A stretch of DNA of 16,927 nt from Candidatus Shapirobacteria bacterium (GTDB lineage: Bacteria; Patescibacteriota; Microgenomatia; UBA12405), in assembly GCA_023245435.1 (NCBI GenBank), contig JAHFKH010000016.1, positions 1-16,927 on the forward strand. Direction: 5' to 3'. This document shows positions 6,951-13,083 of the stretch, piece after piece. The notes under the pieces are model-generated. The model searched no databases, was not told the DNA's origin, and was given only the letters and a program-made list of their open reading frames with translations. Position numbers and translations under genes: made by a program. Numbering within the stretch: the first letter of the stretch is position 1; each line of letters starts with the position of its first letter.

Positions 6951-6992
6951 AACCCCTCAGCCCTGCGGACAGCTCCCCTTGACAGGGGAGCC
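6951..6992 (+). repeat. Dispersed palindromic repeat, copy A
   Basis: Contains a perfect hairpin GCTCCCC (6972-6978), loop TTGACA (6979-6984), GGGGAGC (6985-6991), preceded by a CCCCTCAGCCCTGCGGACA arm. The core CCCTTGACAGGG recurs at three other places in this window. It sits between the terminator and the GNAT gene. Confidence 0.75.
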
Positions 6993-7001
6993 AAAAAATA
7001 T

Positions 7002-7010
7002 TGATACAAT
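7002..7010 (+). promoter_or_regulatory. Extended -10 promoter of the GNAT gene, leaderless
   Basis: TGATACAAT (TG 7002-7003, hexamer 7005-7010) ends 5 nt before the ATG at 7016. The TTGACA in the loop of repeat copy A lies 20 nt upstream, which is too far for a standard -35, so the extended -10 probably suffices. Confidence 0.5.
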
Positions 7011-7015
7011 ATTTT

Positions 7016-7474
7016 ATGGAAAATATTATTTTAAATATAAATAAAATTGATCAAATTGATGAAGTTATGGATGTAGCAAACTTAGTATTTAAACCAAATA
7101 AAGAAGAGAAAGAAAAATATCACAAAAAAGAGGATTGGTTAAACAAAATTAAAAATGGATTATTGATTTCGGCGTCAGTTGACAATAAAATTGTTGGTTT
7201 TGCAATTTGTTATCAAAAAGAAAAGGATTTGCATATTTGGAATGTTGGGGTTTTGGAAAAATACAGGAGATTTGGAATTTGGAAAAAAATATATGATGAA
7301 ATTGTTAAATTTGCACTTATGAATAAGTTTGAAAGCATTAGTTTAAATACTTATAAAGAGAAATTTTTGGGTATGTATACTTTTGTGATAAAAAATGGTT
7401 TTGACGAGTATAAAACTGAATTTGACGAAATGCAGGGAACAACCAAATCAATGTTTAAAAAGATGGTAAAATAG
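7016..7474 (+). CDS. GNAT-fold N-acetyltransferase-like protein
   Basis: The 152-residue protein has the GNAT layout. The N-terminal strand is followed by beta2-beta3 (LLISASVDNKIVGFAICYQK, 49-68), beta4 (LHIWNVGVL, 72-80) and the pyrophosphate loop with helix 3 (YRRFGIWKKIYDEIVKFA, 83-100). The C-terminal beta5-alpha4-beta6 part (SISLNTYKEKFLGMYTFVIK, then NGFDEY) matches acyl-CoA-dependent acetyltransferases. In the loop motif (Q/R)xxGx(G/A) the last small residue is Trp89, which may alter CoA binding. The substrate cannot be deduced. I chose the ATG at 7016 rather than an upstream TTG at 7001, because the TTG lies within the -10 element. The end of the gene carries the promoter of the RNase P RNA. 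Confidence 0.78.
   Translation: MENIILNINKIDQIDEVMDVANLVFKPNKEEKEKYHKKEDWLNKIKNGLLISASVDNKIVGFAICYQKEKDLHIWNVGVLEKYRRFGIWKKIYDEIVKFALMNKFESISLNTYKEKFLGMYTFVIKNGFDEYKTEFDEMQGTTKSMFKKMVK
7464..7472 (+). promoter_or_regulatory. Extended -10 promoter of the RNase P RNA, inside the end of the GNAT gene
   Basis: TGGTAAAAT (TG 7464-7465, hexamer 7467-7472) covers the last codons of the GNAT gene; its last T is the first base of the TAG stop. Transcription would start near 7478-7479, exactly where helix P1 of the RNA begins. Confidence 0.55.
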
Positions 7475-7477
7475 GGG

Positions 7478-7730
7478 GCTTCAAAGAGAGAGAAGGGCCC
7501 ACCCCGCCGTTGCGGGGAGGAAAGTCCGGACCGCACACAATAGGGACATCGAAGAAGTAGATACGTCGGTAACGGCGTGGCTCTGCTACAGAGACGAGAA
7601 ATATGAAACGCGTACCCGTCCCGCGGAAATCTCAAGATGAGACGTTAATATCTAATTGTGGAGAGTCTCAGGTAGAGAGAATAGATAGATGGCCCATAAA
7701 CAGAATCCGGCTTATCACTGTCTTTGAAGC
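7478..7730 (+). ncRNA. rnpB: RNase P RNA component (bacterial type A-like, compact)
   Basis: Catalytic RNA that matures the 5' ends of tRNAs. The ends form a perfect 10-bp P1 helix, GCTTCAAAGA (7478-7487) with TCTTTGAAGC (7721-7730). P2 can pair GGGCC (7495-7499) with GGCCC (7691-7695). P3 is the hairpin CCCCGC-CGTT-GCGGGG (7502-7517). The universally conserved GAGGAAAGTCCGG (7517-7529) and CAGAATCCGGCTTA (7701-7714) form the P4 core, with GAAACGCG-type core nucleotides between. At about 253 nt it is clearly shorter than the usual 350-400 nt, implying loss or shortening of peripheral helices. A T5 run follows at 7731-7735. The gene begins four bases after the GNAT stop codon. Confidence 0.95.
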
Positions 7731-7737
7731 TTTTTAA

Positions 7738-7778
7738 AACCCTTCTCCTACCCCTTCCCTTGACAGGGCAGGGGAGAA
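7738..7778 (+). repeat. Dispersed palindromic repeat, copy B (possible bidirectional terminator)
   Basis: Hairpin CCCCT (7751-7755), T-C mismatch, CCC (7757-7759), loop TTGACA, GGG (7766-7768), then AGGGG (7770-7774). It occupies the gap between the RNase P RNA and the convergent AI-2E gene and is followed by a T-rich stretch, so it may also stop transcription from both sides. Confidence 0.75.
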
Positions 7779-7784
7779 ATATTT

Positions 7785-8765
7785 TTATTTCTTATTTTTC
7801 CAAACGGTGGTGATGATAGTTTCGAGAGTGAGATAAATTGGAACTGCCAAAAGAGCTCCGGCAATGCCACCTAATTTGGCCCCAGTGGCAATGGCAAGAA
7901 TAGTGATAATTGGATTAAGGCCAATTGCTTCTTTCATCACTCCGGGAGTAATAAAATTATTTTCGGATTGATGGACAATAATACTAAGGATTACGGTTAA
8001 AAAAGCAACTGTAGGGGAAACAGTTAAACCGACCAAAATGGCAATAACTGAAGTAATAATTGGCCCTATGTTTGGCACTATTTCTAACATTCCGGCAATA
8101 ATAGCCAGGGGGACAGCATAGGGCAAACCTAAAACCGTATATCCGATATATGATAAAACACCAATAATAGTCATCAAAATTAATTCGCCGTTGACCCAAT
8201 TTCCTAAACGTTTTTCTAATTTAGTAAATATATTTAAAATTAAATCTTGAGTTTTTTGATTTGAGGTAAAACGTGAAACAACAGTGTTTAAACGACGGCG
8301 TTCGAGTAATAAATAAAAAGTAATAACTAAAACTACAAAAGCAGAAAAAAGATTGGAGACCAAAGAAACAACGGCTTTGGCAATTTCGGTGGGAATAGTT
8401 TCGATAATTTTAAATTGAGAAGATAAATCGATAGCGGAAAATCCAAATAGATTAATATTATTAATAGTTGACGGTAAAATGCGCATTAATTCACCGGTTT
8501 GATTGACCAATATGGGAACTATTCCGGCAATTATAAAAGAAAAAAGACTAATTACTAAAATGTAAACCAAAAAAATAGCAATAGATCGAGGAATTTTTAT
8601 TTTTTCTAATCTGTTAATAGTGGGATTTAAGGACTCCATGGCCACAAAACAAATAAATAGTAAAACAATAATATCCCTAACTAACCAGAGTAATCCTAGT
8701 CCTAAAATAAATATAATAGTAAATATAACTGTTTTAATTGGACTTTCAGTTAATTTACTGGCCAT
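7785..8765 (-). CDS. AI-2E family transporter-like membrane protein (paralogue 1)
   Basis: The 326-residue multi-span membrane protein belongs to the AI-2E/PerM/YdiK-like family. Characteristic elements are MESLNPTINRLEKIKIPRS, LPSTINNINL, ITFYLLLERRRL, a cytoplasmic helix region, LSYIGYTVLGLPYAVPLAII, AGMLEIVPNIGPIITSVIA and the late ENNFITPGVMKEAIGLNPII. The family includes autoinducer-2 exporters, small-molecule exporters and Na+/H+ antiporters, so the substrate cannot be assigned. Its start is 3 nt after the stop of the upstream paralogue, with no Shine-Dalgarno site. The two proteins look about half identical over their length by eye, consistent with tandem duplication. Confidence 0.9.
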   Translation of the reverse strand: MASKLTESPIKTVIFTIIFILGLGLLWLVRDIIVLLFICFVAMESLNPTINRLEKIKIPRSIAIFLVYILVISLFSFIIAGIVPILVNQTGELMRILPSTINNINLFGFSAIDLSSQFKIIETIPTEIAKAVVSLVSNLFSAFVVLVITFYLLLERRRLNTVVSRFTSNQKTQDLILNIFTKLEKRLGNWVNGELILMTIIGVLSYIGYTVLGLPYAVPLAIIAGMLEIVPNIGPIITSVIAILVGLTVSPTVAFLTVILSIIVHQSENNFITPGVMKEAIGLNPIITILAIATGAKLGGIAGALLAVPIYLTLETIITTVWKNKK

Positions 8766-8768
8766 ATT

Positions 8769-9737
8769 TTATTTTTTTAAAACTTGATAAAAAACTGAGG
8801 CAGTTAAATAAAGAGGGACGGCAATAATCGCCCCCACAACTCCAGCCAAAGTACCACCCATAGCAATGAGAAAGATAGTAACTAATGGATTTAGACCAAC
8901 GCTTTCTTTCATAATTTTGGGGACAATAAAATTATTTTCAGCTTGTTGAATGATAATCCCCCAACCGACAGCCATTAAACCAATAGTAGGAGAAATTGTT
9001 AAACCAACTAACCCGGCTAAAACTGAAGTTACTACTGGGCCAATATTGGGGACCATTTCGAGGAACCCAGCGATAATACCCAAAGGTAAGGCATAATTTA
9101 AACCAATAAAATAGTAACCTATATATGACAAAAAACCAATCATTAACATAAGCAAAAATTGACCAGAAACCCAACGACCCAAGCGATGTTCTAATAAATT
9201 AATTATTTCAATTGCTTTGGCGGCATGGGGTGGGCTTAAATAAAGTTTGGCATGTTTTTCAAAATCACGACGTTCTAAAAGTAAATAAAAAGTAATTACA
9301 AAAAAAGCAAATACGGAAATTAAGTTGGAAAAAACTGAAATAACGGTGGTAGCAAAAGAACCGGGGATATTTTCTAAAATTTTCATTTGGGAAGAAATAT
9401 CAATGGCATTGAAACCTAACAGTGAAATATTGTTGATGGTTGAAGGTAAGACTTTAATAAGGTTGGTGGTTTCAATAACAATGACGGGAATAGCGCCAGC
9501 GAGTGATAAAGAAATGCCCGACCAAATCAAAATATATAAAATTAATATAGCTAATACTTTGGGGATTTTAAATTTTTGGAGCCATAGGACGGCTGGATTT
9601 AGGGCCTCCATAAAAATAAAACAAAGAAAAAATAACAAAATTAGATTTCGTAATTGCCAAGTGACAAAAAGGGAAAGCAAAAAAATGGCGATAAAGATAA
9701 TGGTTTTTTGGGATATTTCAACTTTTTGAGTGATCAT
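8769..9737 (-). CDS. AI-2E family transporter-like membrane protein (paralogue 2)
   Basis: The 322-residue protein has the same layout as its downstream neighbour: MEALNPAVLWLQKFKIPK, LPSTINNISLLGFNAIDISS, VITFYLLLERRDFEK, GFLEMVPNIGPVVTSVLAG and ENNFIVPKIMKESVGLNPLV. It has about 8 predicted membrane helices and a short cytoplasmic loop that differs most from paralogue 1 (LSPPHAAKAIEI). It is the first of the pair in the direction of transcription. It lies 46 nt downstream of miaA, and this gap contains a short ATTACGAATT-type repeat. Substrate unknown. Confidence 0.9.
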   Translation of the reverse strand: MITQKVEISQKTIIFIAIFLLSLFVTWQLRNLILLFFLCFIFMEALNPAVLWLQKFKIPKVLAILILYILIWSGISLSLAGAIPVIVIETTNLIKVLPSTINNISLLGFNAIDISSQMKILENIPGSFATTVISVFSNLISVFAFFVITFYLLLERRDFEKHAKLYLSPPHAAKAIEIINLLEHRLGRWVSGQFLLMLMIGFLSYIGYYFIGLNYALPLGIIAGFLEMVPNIGPVVTSVLAGLVGLTISPTIGLMAVGWGIIIQQAENNFIVPKIMKESVGLNPLVTIFLIAMGGTLAGVVGAIIAVPLYLTASVFYQVLKK

Positions 9738-9740
9738 ATG

Positions 9741-9777
9741 AATTAATTACGAATTAAAAATTACGAATTACGAATTT
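9741..9777. repeat. Short tandem-like repeat with TTACGAATT units
   Basis: Three copies of TTACGAATT (starting about 9747, 9761 and 9768) separated by A/T sequence fill the gap between miaA and the AI-2E gene. Two copies are in direct head-to-tail register with a 7-nt period. Function unknown; the upstream AI-2E start codon lies beside it. Confidence 0.6.
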
Positions 9778-9783
9778 ATAATG

Positions 9784-10683
9784 TTATATATTTTTATTGT
9801 ACCATTTGGAGACAATTTTATTTATTTTGTCTTGTAAGTTTGGTTGGGAAATATCAATAAAATAATTTGGGGTAAATTTTTTAAACCATGTTTTTTGTCG
9901 GCGAGCATATTGATGTTCGTGAGTAGTCCAATTATTTATACTGTTTTGATTAAAACCAGATTTAAAATCACTATAAGCTAAGGTGTTTAAACCCGGATCA
10001 GTCCATTTATATTTTTTTAATAATTTTTTTATTTCATTAATAAGACCTGCATTTAGGCGAGATTGAATACGGGAGTCGATTTTTTTAATTATATTATCGA
10101 TGGAGTCGGTGAGAGAAATATGTAAAATGTTAAACCCACCCCCAACCCCCTCCCTTGACAGGGTGGGGGCATATTTATTTTTTGACATTTTTATTTCTAT
10201 TTTTCTAATCAGTCGGCGAGGGTTGTTTTTATCAGAATTATTTAATAGTAAATAATTTTTTTTATCTAAAATAAAATGGATTTTTTGTAAAAGTGAAATG
10301 GGAAAACGATCAAGAAAAAAACGGAGAAAATAATTTGGTTTAATATCAAAAGTTTCACGAGGATGAATAATTGATTCGATGTATTGACCAGTACCACCAA
10401 CGATGATGGGTAATTTATTTTTATTTTGGATTTGATTAATTTTAAGATAGGCTAGTTTTTGATATTGTGAGACCGAAAATTTTTCATTGGGGTTGATAAT
10501 GTCGATTAAATGAATTTTGATATCTTTGGGGTGATCTTTGCCTGTGCCAATGTCCATGCCACGATAAATTTGTCGGGAATCAGCCGAAATTAATTGCCCA
10601 TTAAATTTTTTGGCCAATTTTATGGCTATATTAGTTTTACCGGTAGCAGTAGGACCAGAAATGATGAGGATTTTATTTTCCAT
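9784..10683 (-). CDS. miaA: tRNA dimethylallyltransferase MiaA with a repeat-encoded insertion
   Basis: Transfers a dimethylallyl group to A37 of tRNAs reading UNN codons. The 299 residues show P-loop GPTATGKT (10-17), SADSRQIYRGMDIGTGKD (33-50), HLIDIINPNEKFSV, VGGTGQYIES (95-104), NPRRLIRKIEI (154-164), a D-x-x-I-x-x-R region (IKKIDSRIQSRLNAGLINEI) and the C-terminal YARRQKTWFKK. Residues 171-185 (YAPTLSREGVGGGFN) are encoded by a copy of the dispersed palindromic repeat, in frame and without a stop. They fall in the segment that normally carries a TGKPLS-like loop after the NPRR helix. The ATG is 6 nt after the small four-cysteine gene. No Shine-Dalgarno site is seen; a TTTAAT hexamer lies 5 nt before the ATG but without the TG extension. 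Confidence 0.95.
   Translation of the reverse strand: MENKILIISGPTATGKTNIAIKLAKKFNGQLISADSRQIYRGMDIGTGKDHPKDIKIHLIDIINPNEKFSVSQYQKLAYLKINQIQNKNKLPIIVGGTGQYIESIIHPRETFDIKPNYFLRFFLDRFPISLLQKIHFILDKKNYLLLNNSDKNNPRRLIRKIEIKMSKNKYAPTLSREGVGGGFNILHISLTDSIDNIIKKIDSRIQSRLNAGLINEIKKLLKKYKWTDPGLNTLAYSDFKSGFNQNSINNWTTHEHQYARRQKTWFKKFTPNYFIDISQPNLQDKINKIVSKWYNKNI
10132..10174 (+). repeat. Dispersed palindromic repeat, copy C, inside miaA
   Basis: Hairpin CCCCC (10146-10150), T-T mismatch, CCC (10152-10154), loop TTGACA (10155-10160), GGG, T, GGGGG (10165-10169), preceded by a C-rich ACCCACCCCCAAC arm. It lies fully inside the coding sequence of miaA and keeps the frame open. Confidence 0.8.
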
Positions 10684-10689
10684 AATAAA

Positions 10690-10899
10690 TTAAATTGGGG
10701 TCCATCGATTAAGGGGACAACCCTCGTCACATTCTCGTTGACAAATAACATCAGAAACTTTGACAAGTTTTTCACCTGGATTATGCAATGAAGTTATAGC
10801 TCTTACTTCATGGTTATCACAAACAAGTTTTTGTATTTCTGGAGGTAATTGGTTGGTGGGAATTTTTTTTAAATATTCAGGAGAAATAGTTATTGGCAT
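10690..10899 (-). CDS. Small four-cysteine protein, 69 aa
   Basis: I do not recognise this 69-residue protein. The N-terminus (SPEYLKKIPTNQLPPEIQKL) is helical with prolines. The C-terminal half carries C27 and the cluster C53-x3-C57-x3-C61 in CQRECDEGCPLNRW, which together could bind a metal. It sits between ychF (5 nt upstream) and miaA (6 nt downstream) on the same strand, so all three are probably co-transcribed. No Shine-Dalgarno site is visible. A link to tRNA modification or ribosome-associated factors is suggested only by neighbours. Confidence 0.65.
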   Translation of the reverse strand: MPITISPEYLKKIPTNQLPPEIQKLVCDNHEVRAITSLHNPGEKLVKVSDVICQRECDEGCPLNRWTPI

Positions 10900-10904
10900 G
10901 TTAT

Positions 10905-11969
10905 TTAGACATTAAACCTAAACTCAACAATGTCGTCGGGGTGCATAATATATTGTTTACCTTCGTGGCGAAGTAAACCTTTGATTTTGGCACCTTCCCA
11001 GCCATTATTAGCTACAAAATCGGTATAACTTACAATTTCAGCCATAATAAATCCCCTTTCAAAATCAGTATGAATCACTCCGGCAGCTTGTGGGGCTGTA
11101 TCACCTTGGTGAATGGTCCAGGCACGAACTTCTTTGACTCCTGCCGTATAATATGATTGCAAACCTAGAGTGTGATAAGCCTTGGCAATAACTCGTTCTA
11201 AACCCGATTTGGATACACCTAAATCAAATAAATATTCGGCTCGCTCGGCTGGAGCTAATTCGGATAAATCAAATTCAATTTTGGCACAAACCGGAATAAC
11301 ATCGGCGAGATTGGGATTATATTTTTCAATATTTTGATAGGTACTTTCGTCGACATTGGCGACAATAAAATAAGGCTTGGCAGTTAACAAAAAAAATTCT
11401 TTTAATAATATTTTTTCATCATCGTTTAAATCAATATTAATGGCTAAAATACCTTTTTCGAGTTCTGATTTTAATTTTAGAGCCAGAGCAAATTTTTTAG
11501 TTTTGGATTCGATCGGATTATTTTTGATGGATGAGATAAATTTATCAATTGATTCTAAATCTTTAATAATTAATTCGGCACAAATTACTTCAAAGTCACC
11601 TTGAGGATCGACGGAACCTTCACGAACAATGTTGTCGTCGGTAAAGTCGCGAACAACATGCATAATGGCGTCACAATCACGAATATTGGTTAAAAATTTA
11701 TTACCCAAACCTTCGCCAGTGCTGGCACCTTTAACTAAACCGGCAATATCGACGAATTCGACGATGGCGGGGACAATTTTGTTGGTTTTAACAATTTCTC
11801 CTAAAACAGGTAATTTTTCATCGGGGACTTCGACAACACCAACGTTGGGATCGATGGTACAAAAGGGATAATTACTGGCATCAGCGACTTTTTTACCCAA
11901 AAGGGCGTTGAACAGAGTTGATTTGCCAACGTTGGGAAGTCCCACAATTGCGATAGATAATTTTGACAC
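10905..11969 (-). CDS. ychF: Obg-family ATPase YchF (OLA1 type)
   Basis: The 354-residue protein is a P-loop NTPase of the OBG family that prefers ATP and associates with the ribosome. Motifs: G1 GLPNVGKS (10-17), SNYPFCTIDPNVGVVEVPD, G3 with DIAGLVKGASTGEGLGNKFL, and NVDES in place of the GTP-specific NKxD, as expected of YchF. A helical region follows, then the C-terminal TGS domain (YTAGVKEVRAWTIHQGDTAP, then QAAGVIHTDFERGF). The start is GTG at 11969-11967. It lies 5 nt after TGTTAAAAT and has no Shine-Dalgarno site, which points to a leaderless mRNA with its own promoter 24 nt after the TPR gene. Confidence 0.97.
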   Translation of the reverse strand: MSKLSIAIVGLPNVGKSTLFNALLGKKVADASNYPFCTIDPNVGVVEVPDEKLPVLGEIVKTNKIVPAIVEFVDIAGLVKGASTGEGLGNKFLTNIRDCDAIMHVVRDFTDDNIVREGSVDPQGDFEVICAELIIKDLESIDKFISSIKNNPIESKTKKFALALKLKSELEKGILAINIDLNDDEKILLKEFFLLTAKPYFIVANVDESTYQNIEKYNPNLADVIPVCAKIEFDLSELAPAERAEYLFDLGVSKSGLERVIAKAYHTLGLQSYYTAGVKEVRAWTIHQGDTAPQAAGVIHTDFERGFIMAEIVSYTDFVANNGWEGAKIKGLLRHEGKQYIMHPDDIVEFRFNV

Positions 11970-11974
11970 AGTGT

Positions 11975-11983
11975 ATTTTAACA
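11975..11983 (-). promoter_or_regulatory. Extended -10 promoter of ychF, leaderless GTG start
   Basis: On the minus strand TGT-TAAAAT (hexamer 11980-11975) ends 5 nt before the GTG start of ychF. A leaderless GTG is unusual, since leaderless starts favour ATG. Confidence 0.55.
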
Positions 11984-11992
11984 GGAAAGTAG

Positions 11993-12646
11993 CTATTTTT
12001 TAATTTCTGCTAACTGGCGCTTGCGAATAACGAGACGTTTATCAGAATCGATTATTTTTTGGGCTTGTGCAAAATATTTTTCATTTTTAGTTAAGGTATA
12101 AAGTTTTATTAAAATACCTGATTCCCAAACTTTATCGGTGTAATCGTCAACCTGATTTTTGTATTTATGAAGAATATTAATGCTTTCGATTAAATCACTT
12201 TCTACAGTTTTAGTGTTCCCATTAAGATAATTGGCTTCGGCAAGATGTGATAAGGCTCGACATTTTTCAACTGAAGTAGAAGGAATTATGTCGTAAGATT
12301 TTTTAAAATTTGTGACGGCTGCAGAATAATCTTTGGCTAACATATTGACCTCACCAAGATTAAAATAACAACGAAATAAAATAGAAGAGACTTTGTGTTT
12401 TTGGGCAACTTGTAAAGATGCCATGGCACTACCAATTGATAATTCTAGATATTTTGGTTTTGGGTCAACTAAAAATAAGTGTTTGTAGGTGAGCATTTGG
12501 CCACCTAAGGCTTCAACTATGCCTAAAAAATTTTCTATAGCAAAATATTGTTTGATAACTTTAGCATAGAGTTTTAATGCTTCCTTGAATTTTTCTTGCT
12601 CTCGAAGTTGTTCGGCTTGTTGATGTAGGTCTGCAGTGGTGGACAT
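11993..12646 (-). CDS. Tetratricopeptide-repeat protein, 217 aa
   Basis: A soluble alpha-helical protein with TPR-like helix pairs. The first is AEQLREQEKFKEALKLYAKV (11-30); a second is CYFNLGEVNMLAKDYSAAVT followed by NFKKSYDII; a third is HLAEANYLNGNTKTVESDLI. It has no signal peptide. TPR proteins mediate protein-protein contacts; the partner is unknown. The ATG lies 5 nt after a perfect TATAAT on the minus strand, with no Shine-Dalgarno site. It diverges from the Thr/Pro-rich protein gene across a 34-bp gap. YchF follows 23 nt downstream with a promoter of its own. Confidence 0.85.
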   Translation of the reverse strand: MSTTADLHQQAEQLREQEKFKEALKLYAKVIKQYFAIENFLGIVEALGGQMLTYKHLFLVDPKPKYLELSIGSAMASLQVAQKHKVSSILFRCYFNLGEVNMLAKDYSAAVTNFKKSYDIIPSTSVEKCRALSHLAEANYLNGNTKTVESDLIESINILHKYKNQVDDYTDKVWESGILIKLYTLTKNEKYFAQAQKIIDSDKRLVIRKRQLAEIKK

Positions 12647-12651
12647 AGATG

Positions 12652-12657
12652 ATTATA
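12652..12657 (-). promoter_or_regulatory. -10 box of the TPR gene, leaderless
   Basis: A perfect TATAAT on the minus strand (12657-12652) is separated from the ATG at 12646 by 5 nt. There is no TG extension. Confidence 0.55.
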
Positions 12658-12664
12658 TATTATT

Positions 12665-12673
12665 TGTTATAAT
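12665..12673 (+). promoter_or_regulatory. Extended -10 promoter of the Thr/Pro-rich protein gene, leaderless
   Basis: TGTTATAAT (TG 12665-12666, perfect TATAAT 12668-12673) ends 7 nt before the ATG at 12681. Only 7 nt separate it from the divergent TATAAT of the TPR gene, so the two polymerases would compete. Confidence 0.6.
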
Positions 12674-12680
12674 TCAAAAC

Positions 12681-13064
12681 ATGCGGTTGAAAGAATTTTT
12701 TGTCAAAAATCAATTAATGATAATGGGAGTATCAATTGTAATATTAATTAATTTAATTGGACTGGTGTTGTGGTATTTAAATACTAAATCAAAAAATGTA
12801 AATTATACTGGTGTTTTTCCGACAATTACTCCATTTGTAACTCCAATTGATACCGTTGGACCTACAGAAACGCCCGAACCGACGGCAACACCCTGGCCAA
12901 GCGACACACCAACACCAAAACCAACTATAAAACCCACGGCAGCACCGACGAGTACTCCAACTCCAGTACCTACTCAAACACCGGAACCAACAATTGTACC
13001 TACAGTTGAACCGACTATTTTACCTACTGCTATTCCTACAGAAGTTGGAGCAACAATACCATAA
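12681..13064 (+). CDS. Membrane-anchored Thr/Pro-rich low-complexity protein
   Basis: The protein has 127 residues from the ATG at 12681. A short basic-ended start (MRLKEFFVKNQ) precedes one membrane helix (LMIMGVSIVILINLIGLVLW, about 12-31). Some 90 residues follow that consist mostly of Thr, Pro and Glu in TPxPT and EPT units (TPEPTATPWPSDTPTPKPT and similar), predicted to be an extended stalk outside the cell, possibly glycosylated. No folded domain follows the stalk. An upstream in-frame GTG at 12636 lies inside the divergent TPR gene and was rejected. The TGTTATAAT box 7 nt before the ATG supports the shorter form. Confidence 0.8.
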   Translation: MRLKEFFVKNQLMIMGVSIVILINLIGLVLWYLNTKSKNVNYTGVFPTITPFVTPIDTVGPTETPEPTATPWPSDTPTPKPTIKPTAAPTSTPTPVPTQTPEPTIVPTVEPTILPTAIPTEVGATIP

Positions 13065-13083
13065 AAATCCCCTTTTTCAATCT

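Noticed and set aside
6771..7004. 77-residue plus-strand open frame overlapping the DUF5679-like gene
   Set aside because: Shadow frame that runs through the terminator and repeat copy A; the 57-residue frame has the Shine-Dalgarno site and family motifs.
6979..7010. TTGACA in the loop of repeat copy A as -35 of the GNAT gene
   Set aside because: The spacing to TACAAT is 20 nt, outside the usual 16-18, and TTGACA is present in all repeat copies regardless of neighbours.
7351..7635. 94-residue open frame on the minus strand across the RNase P RNA
   Set aside because: It is antisense to the GNAT end and the RNase P RNA, has no promoter or ribosome site, and its protein is low in recognisable structure. 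The structured RNA explains the sequence.
12636..12680. Longer start (GTG at 12636) for the Thr/Pro-rich protein
   Set aside because: It would lie inside the divergent TPR gene and upstream of the TGTTATAAT box; the ATG at 12681 fits the promoter and the membrane-anchor layout.
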